DNA from: DATLCI01 sp046714215
GTDB lineage: Bacteria; Acidobacteriota; Terriglobia; Terriglobales; Acidobacteriaceae
Reading direction: 5' to 3'
NCBI GenBank assembly: GCA_046714215.1
Contig: JBKKBM010000243.1
Location: forward strand, 1-7,694
DNA length: 7,694 nt
Made by a program: the position numbers and the translations under genes. The notes under the pieces are model-generated. The model did no database searches, had not been told where the DNA came from, and saw nothing but the letters and a program-made list of their open reading frames with translations. Shown here in pieces: positions 1 to 6,363 of this stretch (positions are counted from its first letter, which is position 1; every line of letters begins with the position of its first letter).

Positions 1-1289
1 GCGGCCGCGTATGCCGCGGCATCTGCGCCATGAACCTCCGCACGATGGAGGTCCGCACCTTCCCTTGCGATGCCCTCATCATCGCCACCGGCGGCATCGG
101 CGCCATCTTTGGCAAGTCGACGAATTCCGTCGTCTGTACGGGCTCCGCGCAATCGGCCCTGTACCAGCAGGGTGCGTACTACGCCAACGGTGAGTTCATC
201 CAGGTGCATCCCACATCGATTCCCGGCGAAGACAAACTGCGCCTCATGTCAGAATCCGCGCGCGGCGAGGGTGGACGCGTATGGGTCCCGAAAGCCAAAG
301 GCGATAAGCGCGATTGGAAGAGCATCCCTGAGAACGAGCGCTGGTACTTCCTCGAAGAGTGGTATCCCAAGTATGGCAACCTGGTCCCGCGTGACGTGGC
401 CACCCGCGCCATTCATAAAGTCGTCTATGAGCATGACCTCGGCGTGGATGGTCAGCCCATGGTCTACCTCGACCTCACCCACATCGACCGCGCCACGCTG
501 AATCGCAAGCTCGAAGGCATTCTCGAGATCTACGAAAAGTTTGTGGGCGACGATCCGCGCGATGTCCCCATGAAGATCTTCCCCGGCATGCATTACACCA
601 TGGGGGGCCTGTGGGTGGACTTCAAGCAGGCCACGAATATCCCCGGTGTCTTTGCCGCGGGTGAGTGTGAATACCAATACCACGGCGCGAATCGCCTGGG
701 CGCCAATTCCCTGGTCTCTTGCATCTATGGCGGATTCAGCGCCGGTCCCGAAGCGGTGAAATACGCCAAGGGATTACAGAAGTCAGGCGCGGCCGCGGGC
801 AATGGCCACTTTGCCGCCGAGCAGAAGCGCCAGGAAGAGATCAATTCGCGGCTGATTAAATCGGATGGCTCGGAGAATCCGTTCCGCCTGTGGCGCGAAC
901 TGGGCGAGACCATGACGCGCAATTGCACCGTGATCCGCTACAACAAGAACCTGCAAGAGACAGACGCGAAGATCGTGGAGCTGCTCAGCCGCTTCCAGAA
1001 GATCAATCTCAGCGATAAGAGCGCCTGGGCAAATACGTCATTCATCTTCGCGCGACAGTTATACAACATGCTGCAACTGGCGCGGGTGGTGGCTCAGGGC
1101 GCGGCCCGGCGTGATGAATCGCGCGGCGCGCATTACAAGCCTGACTTCCCCGAGCGCGACGATGCTAATTTCCTGAAGACCACCAAAGCCTACTTTGCCG
1201 CGGATGCAGACGAGCCGCGCTTCGAGTGGGAGCAGGTGGATACGTCCTTGATCAAACCGCGGGCGCGTCGATACGATGCGGCCAAATAA
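1..1289 (+). CDS. sdhA: Succinate dehydrogenase flavoprotein subunit, 5'-truncated by window edge
   Basis: This subunit oxidises succinate to fumarate at a covalently bound FAD and passes electrons to SdhB; it sits on the cytoplasmic face of the membrane as part of complex II. The reading frame is open from base 3 and ends at TAA 1287-1289, giving about 428 residues; family members are roughly 580-640, so the N-terminal FAD-binding part lies outside. Visible signatures are ATGGIGAIFGKSTNS (flavin domain), SESARGEGG with the catalytic-type Arg at 261-263, HYTMGGLWVDF with the substrate His at 591-593, and AAGECEYQYHGANRLGANS with the substrate Arg at 693-695. The ECEYQYHGANRLGANS form and the long capping segment resemble the Bacillus/Wolinella B-type enzymes that work with menaquinone rather than the E. 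coli type. sdhB follows after 18 bases, so the two are co-transcribed. In B-type operons the cytochrome b gene usually lies upstream of sdhA, and none is seen downstream here. Identity is near certain; the quinone type is inferred. Confidence 0.96.
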   Translation, partial: GRVCRGICAMNLRTMEVRTFPCDALIIATGGIGAIFGKSTNSVVCTGSAQSALYQQGAYYANGEFIQVHPTSIPGEDKLRLMSESARGEGGRVWVPKAKGDKRDWKSIPENERWYFLEEWYPKYGNLVPRDVATRAIHKVVYEHDLGVDGQPMVYLDLTHIDRATLNRKLEGILEIYEKFVGDDPRDVPMKIFPGMHYTMGGLWVDFKQATNIPGVFAAGECEYQYHGANRLGANSLVSCIYGGFSAGPEAVKYAKGLQKSGAAAGNGHFAAEQKRQEEINSRLIKSDGSENPFRLWRELGETMTRNCTVIRYNKNLQETDAKIVELLSRFQKINLSDKSAWANTSFIFARQLYNMLQLARVVAQGAARRDESRGAHYKPDFPERDDANFLKTTKAYFAADADEPRFEWEQVDTSLIKPRARRYDAAK

Positions 1290-1300
1290 AAGTTTTTGCG

Positions 1301-1305
1301 AGGAG
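1301..1305 (+). promoter_or_regulatory. Ribosome binding site of sdhB (tight spacing)
   Basis: AGGAG lies only two bases before ATG 1308; counting GAGG at 1300-1303 gives four. This is closer than usual, but it is the only purine-rich site nearby. It favours ATG 1308 over the in-frame TTG at 1296, which would place the site inside the coding sequence. Confidence 0.6.
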
Positions 1306-1307
1306 CC

Positions 1308-2081
1308 ATGGTAGCTGAATCCGTGAACGCTTCGACAAAAAAAACCGTAGAGATCCACATCAAGCGCCGGCCCAGCCCCAAAGAAGAGCCGCATTGGGAG
1401 CAGTTCACGCTGCCGTGGAAGCCGGGGATGAACGTGATCTCCGCCATGATGGACATCGCCGCCAACCCCATCACCAAGGACGGCAAGACCACCACCGCCG
1501 TCGCCTACGATTCCAATTGTCTGGAAGAGATCTGCGGCTCTTGCGCCATGCTCATCAATGGTCGCGCAAAAATGGCGTGCTCCGCGCTGGTGGATAAGCT
1601 CGAGCAGCCCATCAAGATCGAGCCGCTGTCAAAGTTTCCCGTGGTGCGCGATCTCTCCGTCGATCGTAGTGTGCTTTTCGAGAATCTGAAGAAGGTCAAG
1701 GCGTGGGTACCCGTGGACGGCACCTATGACCTCGGCTCCGGTCCGCGCCAGGCGCCCAGCAAGCAGGAGCAGACCTATCCGTTGTCGCGCTGCATCTCCT
1801 GCACTATCTGTATGGAAGTCTGTCCGCAATTCAATGAAGGCACGGGATTCGTCGGCGCCGCAGCCATCTCCCAGGTCGCCCTCTTCAATGAACACCCCAC
1901 GGGCGCGGCCCTGAAAGAGGAGCGCCTGCACGCCCTGATGGGCGATGGCGGCATCCACGAATGTGGCTACGCCCAGAACTGCGTGCACTCCTGCCCCAAG
2001 GAGATTCCGCTCACGCGGTCCATCTCCAAGGTCTCCGGTGACGTAATGATTCAGGCCATCAAGGACTTCTTTACTACCTAG
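1308..2081 (+). CDS. sdhB: Succinate dehydrogenase iron-sulfur subunit
   Basis: This is the electron-transfer subunit of complex II, carrying three iron-sulfur clusters between the flavin of SdhA and the quinone in the membrane anchor. The 257-residue product is the usual length for B-type SdhB. The N-terminal plant-ferredoxin-like domain holds C71, C76, C79 and C91 for the [2Fe-2S] cluster. The C-terminal helical domain has C162, C165, C168 and C172 (RCISCTICMEVCP) for [4Fe-4S], and C219, C225 and C229 (CGYAQNCVHSCPKEIP) for [3Fe-4S] with neighbouring positions. All expected ligands are present, so the protein should be functional. ATG 1308 is preferred over TTG 1296, which would add only MRGA and overlap the AGGAG site. 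It is translationally close to sdhA. No sdhC or sdhD follows, which fits the CAB gene order of B-type complexes with the anchor gene outside the window. No obvious intrinsic terminator follows the TAG stop. Confidence 0.97.
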   Translation: MVAESVNASTKKTVEIHIKRRPSPKEEPHWEQFTLPWKPGMNVISAMMDIAANPITKDGKTTTAVAYDSNCLEEICGSCAMLINGRAKMACSALVDKLEQPIKIEPLSKFPVVRDLSVDRSVLFENLKKVKAWVPVDGTYDLGSGPRQAPSKQEQTYPLSRCISCTICMEVCPQFNEGTGFVGAAAISQVALFNEHPTGAALKEERLHALMGDGGIHECGYAQNCVHSCPKEIPLTRSISKVSGDVMIQAIKDFFTT

Positions 2082-2166
2082 TTGCGCGACTTAGCTGCCT
2101 ATTTTCAATAACTTAGGAAGCATTGTTCAACTCGGGGACGATTACTTTGGTTCACGGCCTATTATC

Positions 2167-2198
2167 TTGGCTCAATTGATGCAGCTTTCAGCTAGAAT
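2167..2198 (+). promoter_or_regulatory. Putative sigma-70-type promoter for the DUF5715-like gene
   Basis: TAGAAT at 2193-2198 matches a -10 element well, and TTGGCT at 2167-2172 could be a -35, though the 20-base spacer is longer than ideal. A closer TTGATG at 2176-2181 is only 11 bases away. The predicted transcript would start near 2205, about 30 bases before GTG 2235. The 153-base gap after sdhB is AT-richer than its surroundings, which supports an independent promoter. Confidence 0.4.
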
Positions 2199-2234
2199 CG
2201 CGCCTCCTAAATCAAGCACATTGGATCGAACCAC

Positions 2235-2990
2235 GTGACCCTTGGTAAGAAGAAGCTGTTCTCCATCCTGATCTGTATGGCGCTGCTGGGCCCGACTGAG
2301 GCCGCGGCCATCTCTTCCAAGGGGACGGCCACCCGTACCACCAAGCCGCGGTTCACCAAACCCCAAAAGAAGCGCGCGAAGATCCGGCGCATCCGCTGGA
2401 ATCCGGTGCTGCGCGGTTCTTATGAATCCATGCTGCGGCAGAATGAAGAGATCGATCGCCTCCAATTGCTAAGGATCGAAGACGACGCGCAACTCGAAGA
2501 CCTCATCCTGAAACAGGAATTGGTAGAGATCGAGGAATCGCGCGCGCTGCGCGTGGCCGCTAACCTCGAAAGCCAGCGCCGCTACTGCCGTCCGTGGACG
2601 CTGAGTTTCTTGCAGGACCTGAGCTTCGCCTTCCATGCAAAGTTCAAGACGCCCATCCAGGTGAATTCCGCGGTCCGCACCGTGGAGCAGCAGAAGAAGC
2701 TCCGCCGGACGAACCGCAATGCGGCGCCGGAACTCGGGGAAACCGCTTCATCCCACCTCGCCGGCATCACCGTTGACATCTCCAAGCGCGGCCTCACTCG
2801 CAAGCAGCGCAAATGGCTTGACGGGTATCTCCTGGAACTGCGCAATCAGCAGTTGATCGAAGCTGCCGAAGAGCGGCGCCAACCCGTGTATCACATCATG
2901 GTTTCAGAGCGTTATGACCTCTACCGCCAGGCCCAGAACCAGGTTGAGGGGCCCATCCGCAGCCAGACCGACATCATCAATCAGGATTAA
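2235..2990 (+). CDS. Secreted DUF5715-like protein with an M15 (VanY-like) metallopeptidase signature
   Basis: The exact function is unknown; the fold suggests a zinc peptidase or a derivative acting on peptidoglycan peptides outside the membrane. The 251-residue product begins with a signal peptide (KKK at 5-7, hydrophobic 8-19, likely cleavage after AAA 23-25). Next comes a very basic stretch (about 29-54, KKRAKIRRIRW) and a charged helical, probably coiled-coil segment (about 62-116). The C-terminal domain carries VNSAVRT (R148, as the Arg of SGYRS in M15 enzymes), SSHLAGITVDI (H174 and D181, matching the SxHxxGxAxD zinc motif) and VYHIMV (H220, third ligand). The acidic base that M15 enzymes carry three residues before the last His is Pro here (P217); E212 or E213 might substitute. 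GTG 2235 is chosen because an in-frame stop lies at 2208-2210 and it keeps the basic signal-peptide start; no clear Shine-Dalgarno is seen. The DUF5715 name is from memory of acidobacterial proteins of this type. Confidence 0.72.
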   Translation: MTLGKKKLFSILICMALLGPTEAAAISSKGTATRTTKPRFTKPQKKRAKIRRIRWNPVLRGSYESMLRQNEEIDRLQLLRIEDDAQLEDLILKQELVEIEESRALRVAANLESQRRYCRPWTLSFLQDLSFAFHAKFKTPIQVNSAVRTVEQQKKLRRTNRNAAPELGETASSHLAGITVDISKRGLTRKQRKWLDGYLLELRNQQLIEAAEERRQPVYHIMVSERYDLYRQAQNQVEGPIRSQTDIINQD

Positions 2991-3031
2991 TCTCGCTCCA
3001 CCCCAGCATCACGCCACCAACACATTCTGAA

Positions 3032-3040
3032 TGGTATGCT
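3032..3040 (+). promoter_or_regulatory. Putative extended -10 promoter of the dipeptidase gene
   Basis: TGGTATGCT contains a TGn extension directly before TATGCT (3035-3040). No good -35 lies 16-18 bases upstream, which extended -10 promoters can tolerate. Transcription would start near 3047, about 58 bases before ATG 3105. The hexamer overlaps the upstream in-frame ATG at 3036, which argues against that ATG being the translation start. Confidence 0.4.
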
Positions 3041-3090
3041 GGAAGGGATTGCTACCGCCCGCCGGCCCCGCCGTGCGTCGCGACCCTGGA

Positions 3091-3096
3091 AGGTGG
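3091..3096 (+). promoter_or_regulatory. Ribosome binding site deciding the dipeptidase start
   Basis: AGGTGG, within the longer GGAAGGTGG, stands eight bases before ATG 3105. It supports this start rather than ATG 3036, which would add 23 Arg-rich residues ahead of a normal signal peptide. Confidence 0.6.
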
Positions 3097-3104
3097 TCCA
3101 TCGG

Positions 3105-4403
3105 ATGCGCTCCAAGCTTCCCGTTCTGCTGTTGACCCTCGTACTTCCACTCACAGCCATGTCCCAAACAAAGTCTCAAACAAAAACTTCAGCCAAGCAG
3201 TTATCCCCCGCCGCCGTGCACCAATCGGCGCTCATCATTGACACCCACGCCGACACCCCTGGCCGCATGGTGGATGAGAACTTCGACATGACGAACGTCC
3301 CCGCCAATGACCCCGGCCACCTGGATTTTGCCAAAGCCAAAAAGGGCAACCTGGGCGCCGAGTTCTTCTCCATCTGGGTGGACCCGAATGAGTTCAAGGG
3401 CCGCTACGCGCATCGCGCCTTCGCCATGATCGACGCCGTCTATCAGCAAGCGGAGAAGAGTCCTGCCCAGATGACGATGGCTTTCAGTGCTGCCGACATC
3501 GAGAAGGCTTACAAGCAAAAGAGATTCGCCGCGCTGATGGGGCTGGAAGGCGGACACGCCATCGAGAACGATATCCGCCTGTTGCGCGACTTCTATCGCC
3601 TGGGCGTACGTTACATGACGCTCACCTGGTCGAACACCAACGAATGGGCGGACGCCTCCGGCGATATCAACGACGAAAAGGTGCCGCACCACAACGGCCT
3701 CACGCAATTTGGGCGCGAGATCGTTCGCGAGATGAACCGCCTGGGCATGATGGTGGACATCTCCCACGTCTCCGACAAAACCTTCTTCCAGACGCTGACT
3801 ATCACGCGCGCCCCCGTGATCGCCTCCCACTCTTCCGCTCGCGCCCTGACCGACCACGGCCGCAATATGACCGATGACATGCTCCGCGCCATGAAGGACA
3901 ACGGCGGCGTGGTCATGGTGAACTTCTATCCGGTGTTCATCGACGACGATTTCCGCAAAGCCTACTCCGCGCAAGCCAAAGAGCGTAACGCGGCGATGAA
4001 AGAACTTCGCGAGAAGCTGAAGGACGCCGACGCGGCCACCCAGTCTCTGGAATATGACAAAGCGTCAAAAGAATGGGCCGCGATGATCCCCCGTCCGCCG
4101 CTGAAGTCGCTGATCGATCATATTGCCCACATCGCCAAAGTAGCGGGCGTGGACCACGTAGGCTTGGGTTCAGACTTCGACGGCGTCTCGGCGCTACCGG
4201 CGGAGATCGATTCCGCTGCTGACCTGCCGAAGATCACCGCGGAGTTGATGAAGCGCGGTTACACCGCCGCCGACATGAAGAAGATCCTCGGCGGCAACTT
4301 GCTGCGCGTCTTTAAAGCGGTGGAGGCGATGAGTCGCCAGATGAAGGCCGAGGGAACGCCGCTGCCGCTGCTGCCCCGCAAAGCCGACGCCGCCAAAAAA
4401 TAG
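3105..4403 (+). CDS. Exported membrane-dipeptidase-family (M19) zinc dipeptidase
   Basis: The protein belongs to the renal dipeptidase family, which hydrolyses dipeptides, often tolerating a D-residue at the C-terminal position, with a binuclear zinc centre. The 432-residue product starts with a signal peptide (MRSK then hydrophobic 5-18, likely cleavage after AMS at 18-20), so it acts in the periplasm or outside. All family ligands are visible: H48 and D50 (IIDTHADTP), the bridging E148 (GLEGGHAIE), H221 (VDISHVSD), H242 (ASHSSARAL) and D357 (GLGSDFDG). R246 matches the substrate-carboxylate Arg. A helical, charged insertion at about 283-327 (many Lys, Glu and Ala) lies before the last barrel strands. 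The C-terminus is a short Pro/Lys/Ala tail. The next gene on the same strand is 152 bases away across a palindromic repeat, so co-transcription is uncertain. With the M15-like neighbour upstream it could serve cell-wall peptide turnover or peptide scavenging; that role is inference. Confidence 0.93.
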   Translation: MRSKLPVLLLTLVLPLTAMSQTKSQTKTSAKQLSPAAVHQSALIIDTHADTPGRMVDENFDMTNVPANDPGHLDFAKAKKGNLGAEFFSIWVDPNEFKGRYAHRAFAMIDAVYQQAEKSPAQMTMAFSAADIEKAYKQKRFAALMGLEGGHAIENDIRLLRDFYRLGVRYMTLTWSNTNEWADASGDINDEKVPHHNGLTQFGREIVREMNRLGMMVDISHVSDKTFFQTLTITRAPVIASHSSARALTDHGRNMTDDMLRAMKDNGGVVMVNFYPVFIDDDFRKAYSAQAKERNAAMKELREKLKDADAATQSLEYDKASKEWAAMIPRPPLKSLIDHIAHIAKVAGVDHVGLGSDFDGVSALPAEIDSAADLPKITAELMKRGYTAADMKKILGGNLLRVFKAVEAMSRQMKAEGTPLPLLPRKADAAKK

Positions 4404-4456
4404 TAGTGCCGCGACCCGAGCAATCTAGTTCGCAAAGGTTTTGTAGTTGCTTTCGA

Positions 4457-4513
4457 AGGGGCACGGCTTCAGCCGTGCCGAAAGACCATTTCGACACAAG
4501 GGCTTTAGCCCCT
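4457..4513. repeat. REP/BIME-like double palindrome
   Basis: Two inverted repeats sit close together. The first is GGCACGGC (4460-4467), loop TTCA, GCCGTGCC (4472-4479). The second is GGGCT (4500-4504), loop TT, AGCCC (4507-4511). In addition AGGGGC (4457-4462) can pair with GCCCCT (4508-4513), so an outer stem enclosing the whole unit competes with the two inner hairpins. TTTCGA occurs at 4451-4456 and again at 4489-4494. No T-run follows either stem on the plus strand, so a simple intrinsic terminator is unlikely, although attenuation or mRNA protection after the dipeptidase gene is possible. The design resembles repetitive extragenic palindromes that I associate with acidobacterial genomes; copy number cannot be judged from one window. 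Confidence 0.7.
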
Positions 4514-4543
4514 GAGGTAATGATTTAGCTTTTCCAAGTTTTT

Positions 4544-4548
4544 AGGAG
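4544..4548 (+). promoter_or_regulatory. Ribosome binding site of the exported cyclophilin
   Basis: AGGAG is seven bases before ATG 4556, an ideal spacing, and fixes the start that gives a proper signal peptide. Confidence 0.75.
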
Positions 4549-4555
4549 CCAAAGC

Positions 4556-5359
4556 ATGCGCAGATTCATTTCTTGTCTCACAATAATGACGATGTTGAGT
4601 CTTGCCGGATGGACGCAAGCCACGCCCGCGACGCCGGCCAAAAAGGCGACTCCTGCCGTACCCGCCTCTGCCAAGAAGCCTGCAGCGAAAACGACGTCCG
4701 CAGCCAAGCCCGCGGCGTCTAAAGATCCCGTCGCCATCTTCGACACCTCTGCCGGCAAACTCACCTGCACGCTCTTCCCCAAGCAAGCGCCGAAGACGGT
4801 CGAGAATTTCATCGGCCTCGCCACCGGCACCAAAGAGTGGACGGATTCCGCCAAGGGCGCCAAGGTCAAAGGACGCCCGCTTTACGACAACACCATCTTC
4901 CATCGTGTGATCCCCAACTTCATGATCCAGGGTGGCGACCCGCTGGGCAACGGCACCGGCAATCCTGGCTACCGCTTTGAGGATGAGTTCGTACCGCAAT
5001 TGCGCTTTGACCGCCCCGGTCTGCTGGCCATGGCGAATGCCGGCCCGGGGACGAACGGTTCGCAATTCTTCATCACGGAAGTACCCACGCCGCACTTGAA
5101 CGATCGGCACACCATCTTCGGCGCGTGCGACGACGCATCCGTGGAACTGGTGAAGCAGATCGCGCGCGTAGCCGCCGACCCGCGCAACAATCGTCCCGAC
5201 CAGGACATTCGCATCCGGCACATCACCATCGTCGGAGGTCCGAAGGGAGCAACCCGCGCAATTCCGGCTACCCGTGCGACACCCGCGATTCCGGCCAAGC
5301 CGGCTGCGAAGAAACCCGCGACTAAGACTTCGCCCGCAAAAGCACCAACCAAGCAGTAA
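4556..5359 (+). CDS. Exported cyclophilin-type peptidylprolyl isomerase with Ala/Lys/Pro-rich tails
   Basis: The enzyme should catalyse cis-trans isomerisation of X-Pro bonds, helping exported proteins fold. Of 267 residues, 1-22 form a signal peptide (MRRF, hydrophobic core, likely cleavage after TQA). Residues 23-56 are a low-complexity Ala/Lys/Pro/Thr linker, about 57-225 the cyclophilin domain, and about 231-267 a second low-complexity tail of the same composition (for example RATPAIPAKPAAKKPATK). Active-site matches are R117, F122, M123 and Q125 (FHRVIPNFMIQGGDP), F172 (NGSQFFI), L181 and H185 (HLNDRHTIFG). The position equal to human cyclophilin A W121 is H180, a change common among bacterial enzymes that usually weakens cyclosporin binding. 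The core aligns along its length with the next gene, so the two look like a tandem duplication. They are 21 bases apart and probably share a transcript. The tails may bind cell wall or another polyanion; this is inference. Confidence 0.93.
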   Translation: MRRFISCLTIMTMLSLAGWTQATPATPAKKATPAVPASAKKPAAKTTSAAKPAASKDPVAIFDTSAGKLTCTLFPKQAPKTVENFIGLATGTKEWTDSAKGAKVKGRPLYDNTIFHRVIPNFMIQGGDPLGNGTGNPGYRFEDEFVPQLRFDRPGLLAMANAGPGTNGSQFFITEVPTPHLNDRHTIFGACDDASVELVKQIARVAADPRNNRPDQDIRIRHITIVGGPKGATRAIPATRATPAIPAKPAAKKPATKTSPAKAPTKQ

Positions 5360-5370
5360 ATTCATACGAG

Positions 5371-5375
5371 AGGGA
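5371..5375 (+). promoter_or_regulatory. Ribosome binding site of the cytoplasmic cyclophilin
   Basis: AGGGA, within GAGAGGGA, is five bases before ATG 5381. It lies entirely in the 21-base gap after the first cyclophilin, so the second gene has its own initiation site and does not depend on stop-start coupling. Confidence 0.65.
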
Positions 5376-5380
5376 CTTAT

Positions 5381-5908
5381 ATGGCACGCCAACCCGGCAC
5401 CTACGCAACTTTTGAAACGAGTGAAGGCAAGATCGTCTGCAAACTTTTTGAGAAGGACGCGCCCAAGACGGTCGCTAACTTCGTTGAACTCGCCGAAGGC
5501 AAGCGCGAGTGGACTCATCCCAGCACCGGCACCAAGAGCAAGAATCGGCTCTACGATGGCACCATCCTGCATCGCGTGATCACCAACTTTATGATCCAGG
5601 GCGGCGACCCGCAAGGCACCGGCATGGGTGGCCCCGGCTATAAGTTCGAGGACGAGACCAAAGGTTCACCGCACAGCTTCGACAAGGCGGGCAAGCTGGC
5701 CATGGCGAACGCCGGCCCCAATACCAACGGCTCGCAATTCTTTATCACCGTGGCGCCCACGACTTGGCTGACCGGCAATCACACCATCTTCGGCGAGGTA
5801 GTCGAAGGCCAGGACGTAGTCGACAAGATCACCGCGCTGCCGCGCAATCGGCAGGATCGTCCGCTGAAGGACATCGTGGTTGAGAAGGTGATGATCGAGA
5901 AGGTGTAG
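5381..5908 (+). CDS. Cytoplasmic cyclophilin-type peptidylprolyl isomerase
   Basis: This is a single-domain prolyl cis-trans isomerase of 175 residues, close to the size of E. coli PpiB. It has no signal peptide or tail, so it should act in the cytoplasm. Key residues are R65, F70, M71 and Q73 (LHRVITNFMIQGGDP), F121 (NGSQFFI), W129, L130 and H134 (TWLTGNHTIFG). W129 matches the Trp that contacts cyclosporin A in human cyclophilin A, unlike the His in the neighbouring paralogue. Both paralogues share a short insertion before the first active-site strand (GKREWTHPSTG here, GTKEWTDSAKG there) and an FEDE segment after the GGDP motif, which supports a common origin. It is probably the second gene of a two-gene operon. 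The TAG stop is only three bases from the stop of the convergent minus-strand gene, and no terminator separates them. The symbol is left empty because ppiA/ppiB naming is ambiguous for this pair. Confidence 0.95.
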   Translation: MARQPGTYATFETSEGKIVCKLFEKDAPKTVANFVELAEGKREWTHPSTGTKSKNRLYDGTILHRVITNFMIQGGDPQGTGMGGPGYKFEDETKGSPHSFDKAGKLAMANAGPNTNGSQFFITVAPTTWLTGNHTIFGEVVEGQDVVDKITALPRNRQDRPLKDIVVEKVMIEKV

Positions 5909-5911
5909 CTT

Positions 5912-6358
5912 TCAAGCCGCCGCAGTTGTTCGCTTCGCCTGCTCATACCCCACCGCAGTGTAGTACAGCGCCTTGTCGAAGAACTGGTCCAGCATGCGGG
6001 CCAGTTCCAGGTGGCCGTAGAGCGCCAGGGTGCTGTCGGAAAAACCTTCCCGCTGCAAAAAATCCAGCAGATGCTCGCGGGTTGCGGTGATGGCGTAGAC
6101 GAAATGGCTGAAGCGCACATCCTGCGCCGCGCGTCGCATGCCCAGTTCCTGGTACCGCTCTTCAATCTCTTTTTCCGTCTTTCCCATCAGCCAATCGCTG
6201 AGATTGCGGTAGATCTCATGGGAACGGTCCCGTAACTCCTGCGCATTGACTTTACGTAGGTCGCTGCACTTTTCGGACGTCACGAACTTGTTCAACAGGC
6301 CTTCGGAGAGGGGTTCAGAATGGGTCTCAATCAGCTTGACTAGACGTGTAGCCAACAT
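5912..6358 (-). CDS. Small all-helical protein, possible stand-alone RsbR-type N-terminal sensor domain
   Basis: The product is 148 residues, with no signal peptide or membrane segment, and is predicted by eye to be almost entirely alpha-helical. Helical stretches lie at about 2-27, 38-58, 61-80, 83-104 and 109-140. The segment LGMRRAAQDVRFSHFVYAI (72-90), followed by a TREHLLDFL helix and a last helix ending in ALYYTAVGYEQA, resembles the RsbRD N-terminal domain (a non-haem globin-like module of stressosome and kinase sensors). In those proteins an output domain such as STAS follows; here nothing does. The longer reading frame would start at 6454, but ATG 6358 is chosen because a perfect AAGGAGGT precedes it by five bases and the extra 32 codons would run through the terminator hairpin. 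It lies downstream of mdh beyond that terminator, so it is probably transcribed separately. I am confident it is a real gene, but the family call is only a resemblance. Confidence 0.82.
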   Translation of the reverse strand: MLATRLVKLIETHSEPLSEGLLNKFVTSEKCSDLRKVNAQELRDRSHEIYRNLSDWLMGKTEKEIEERYQELGMRRAAQDVRFSHFVYAITATREHLLDFLQREGFSDSTLALYGHLELARMLDQFFDKALYYTAVGYEQAKRTTAAA

Positions 6359-6363
6359 GGCTG

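Noticed and set aside
1..8. GCGGCCGC at the very left edge (NotI site) as a possible cloning junction
   Set aside because: The sdhA frame continues through it with plausible residues (GRVCRGICA), and such octamers are not rare in GC-rich DNA.
2082..2166. Possible terminator or small RNA after sdhB
   Set aside because: Only very short imperfect inverted repeats and a repeated ACTTAG/TTCAA are visible; there is no stable stem with a T-run.
3036..3104. N-terminal extension of the dipeptidase from ATG 3036
   Set aside because: It adds an Arg-rich stretch before a normal signal peptide, has no good Shine-Dalgarno, and the ATG overlaps a likely -10 element.
3201..3974. A 257-codon minus-strand open frame within the dipeptidase
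   Set aside because: It is a mirror of the M19 coding frame with Val/His/Gly-rich translation, and the sense gene has all catalytic residues.
4457..4513. Reading the double palindrome as a plain intrinsic terminator of the dipeptidase gene
   Set aside because: Neither stem is followed by a T-run on the plus strand, and the paired arrangement fits a REP-like repeat better.
4505..5614. A 369-codon minus-strand open frame across both cyclophilins
   Set aside because: It is antisense to two well-supported enzymes, has Gly/Arg-rich composition and repeats only because the paralogues repeat. There is no start signal or family resemblance.
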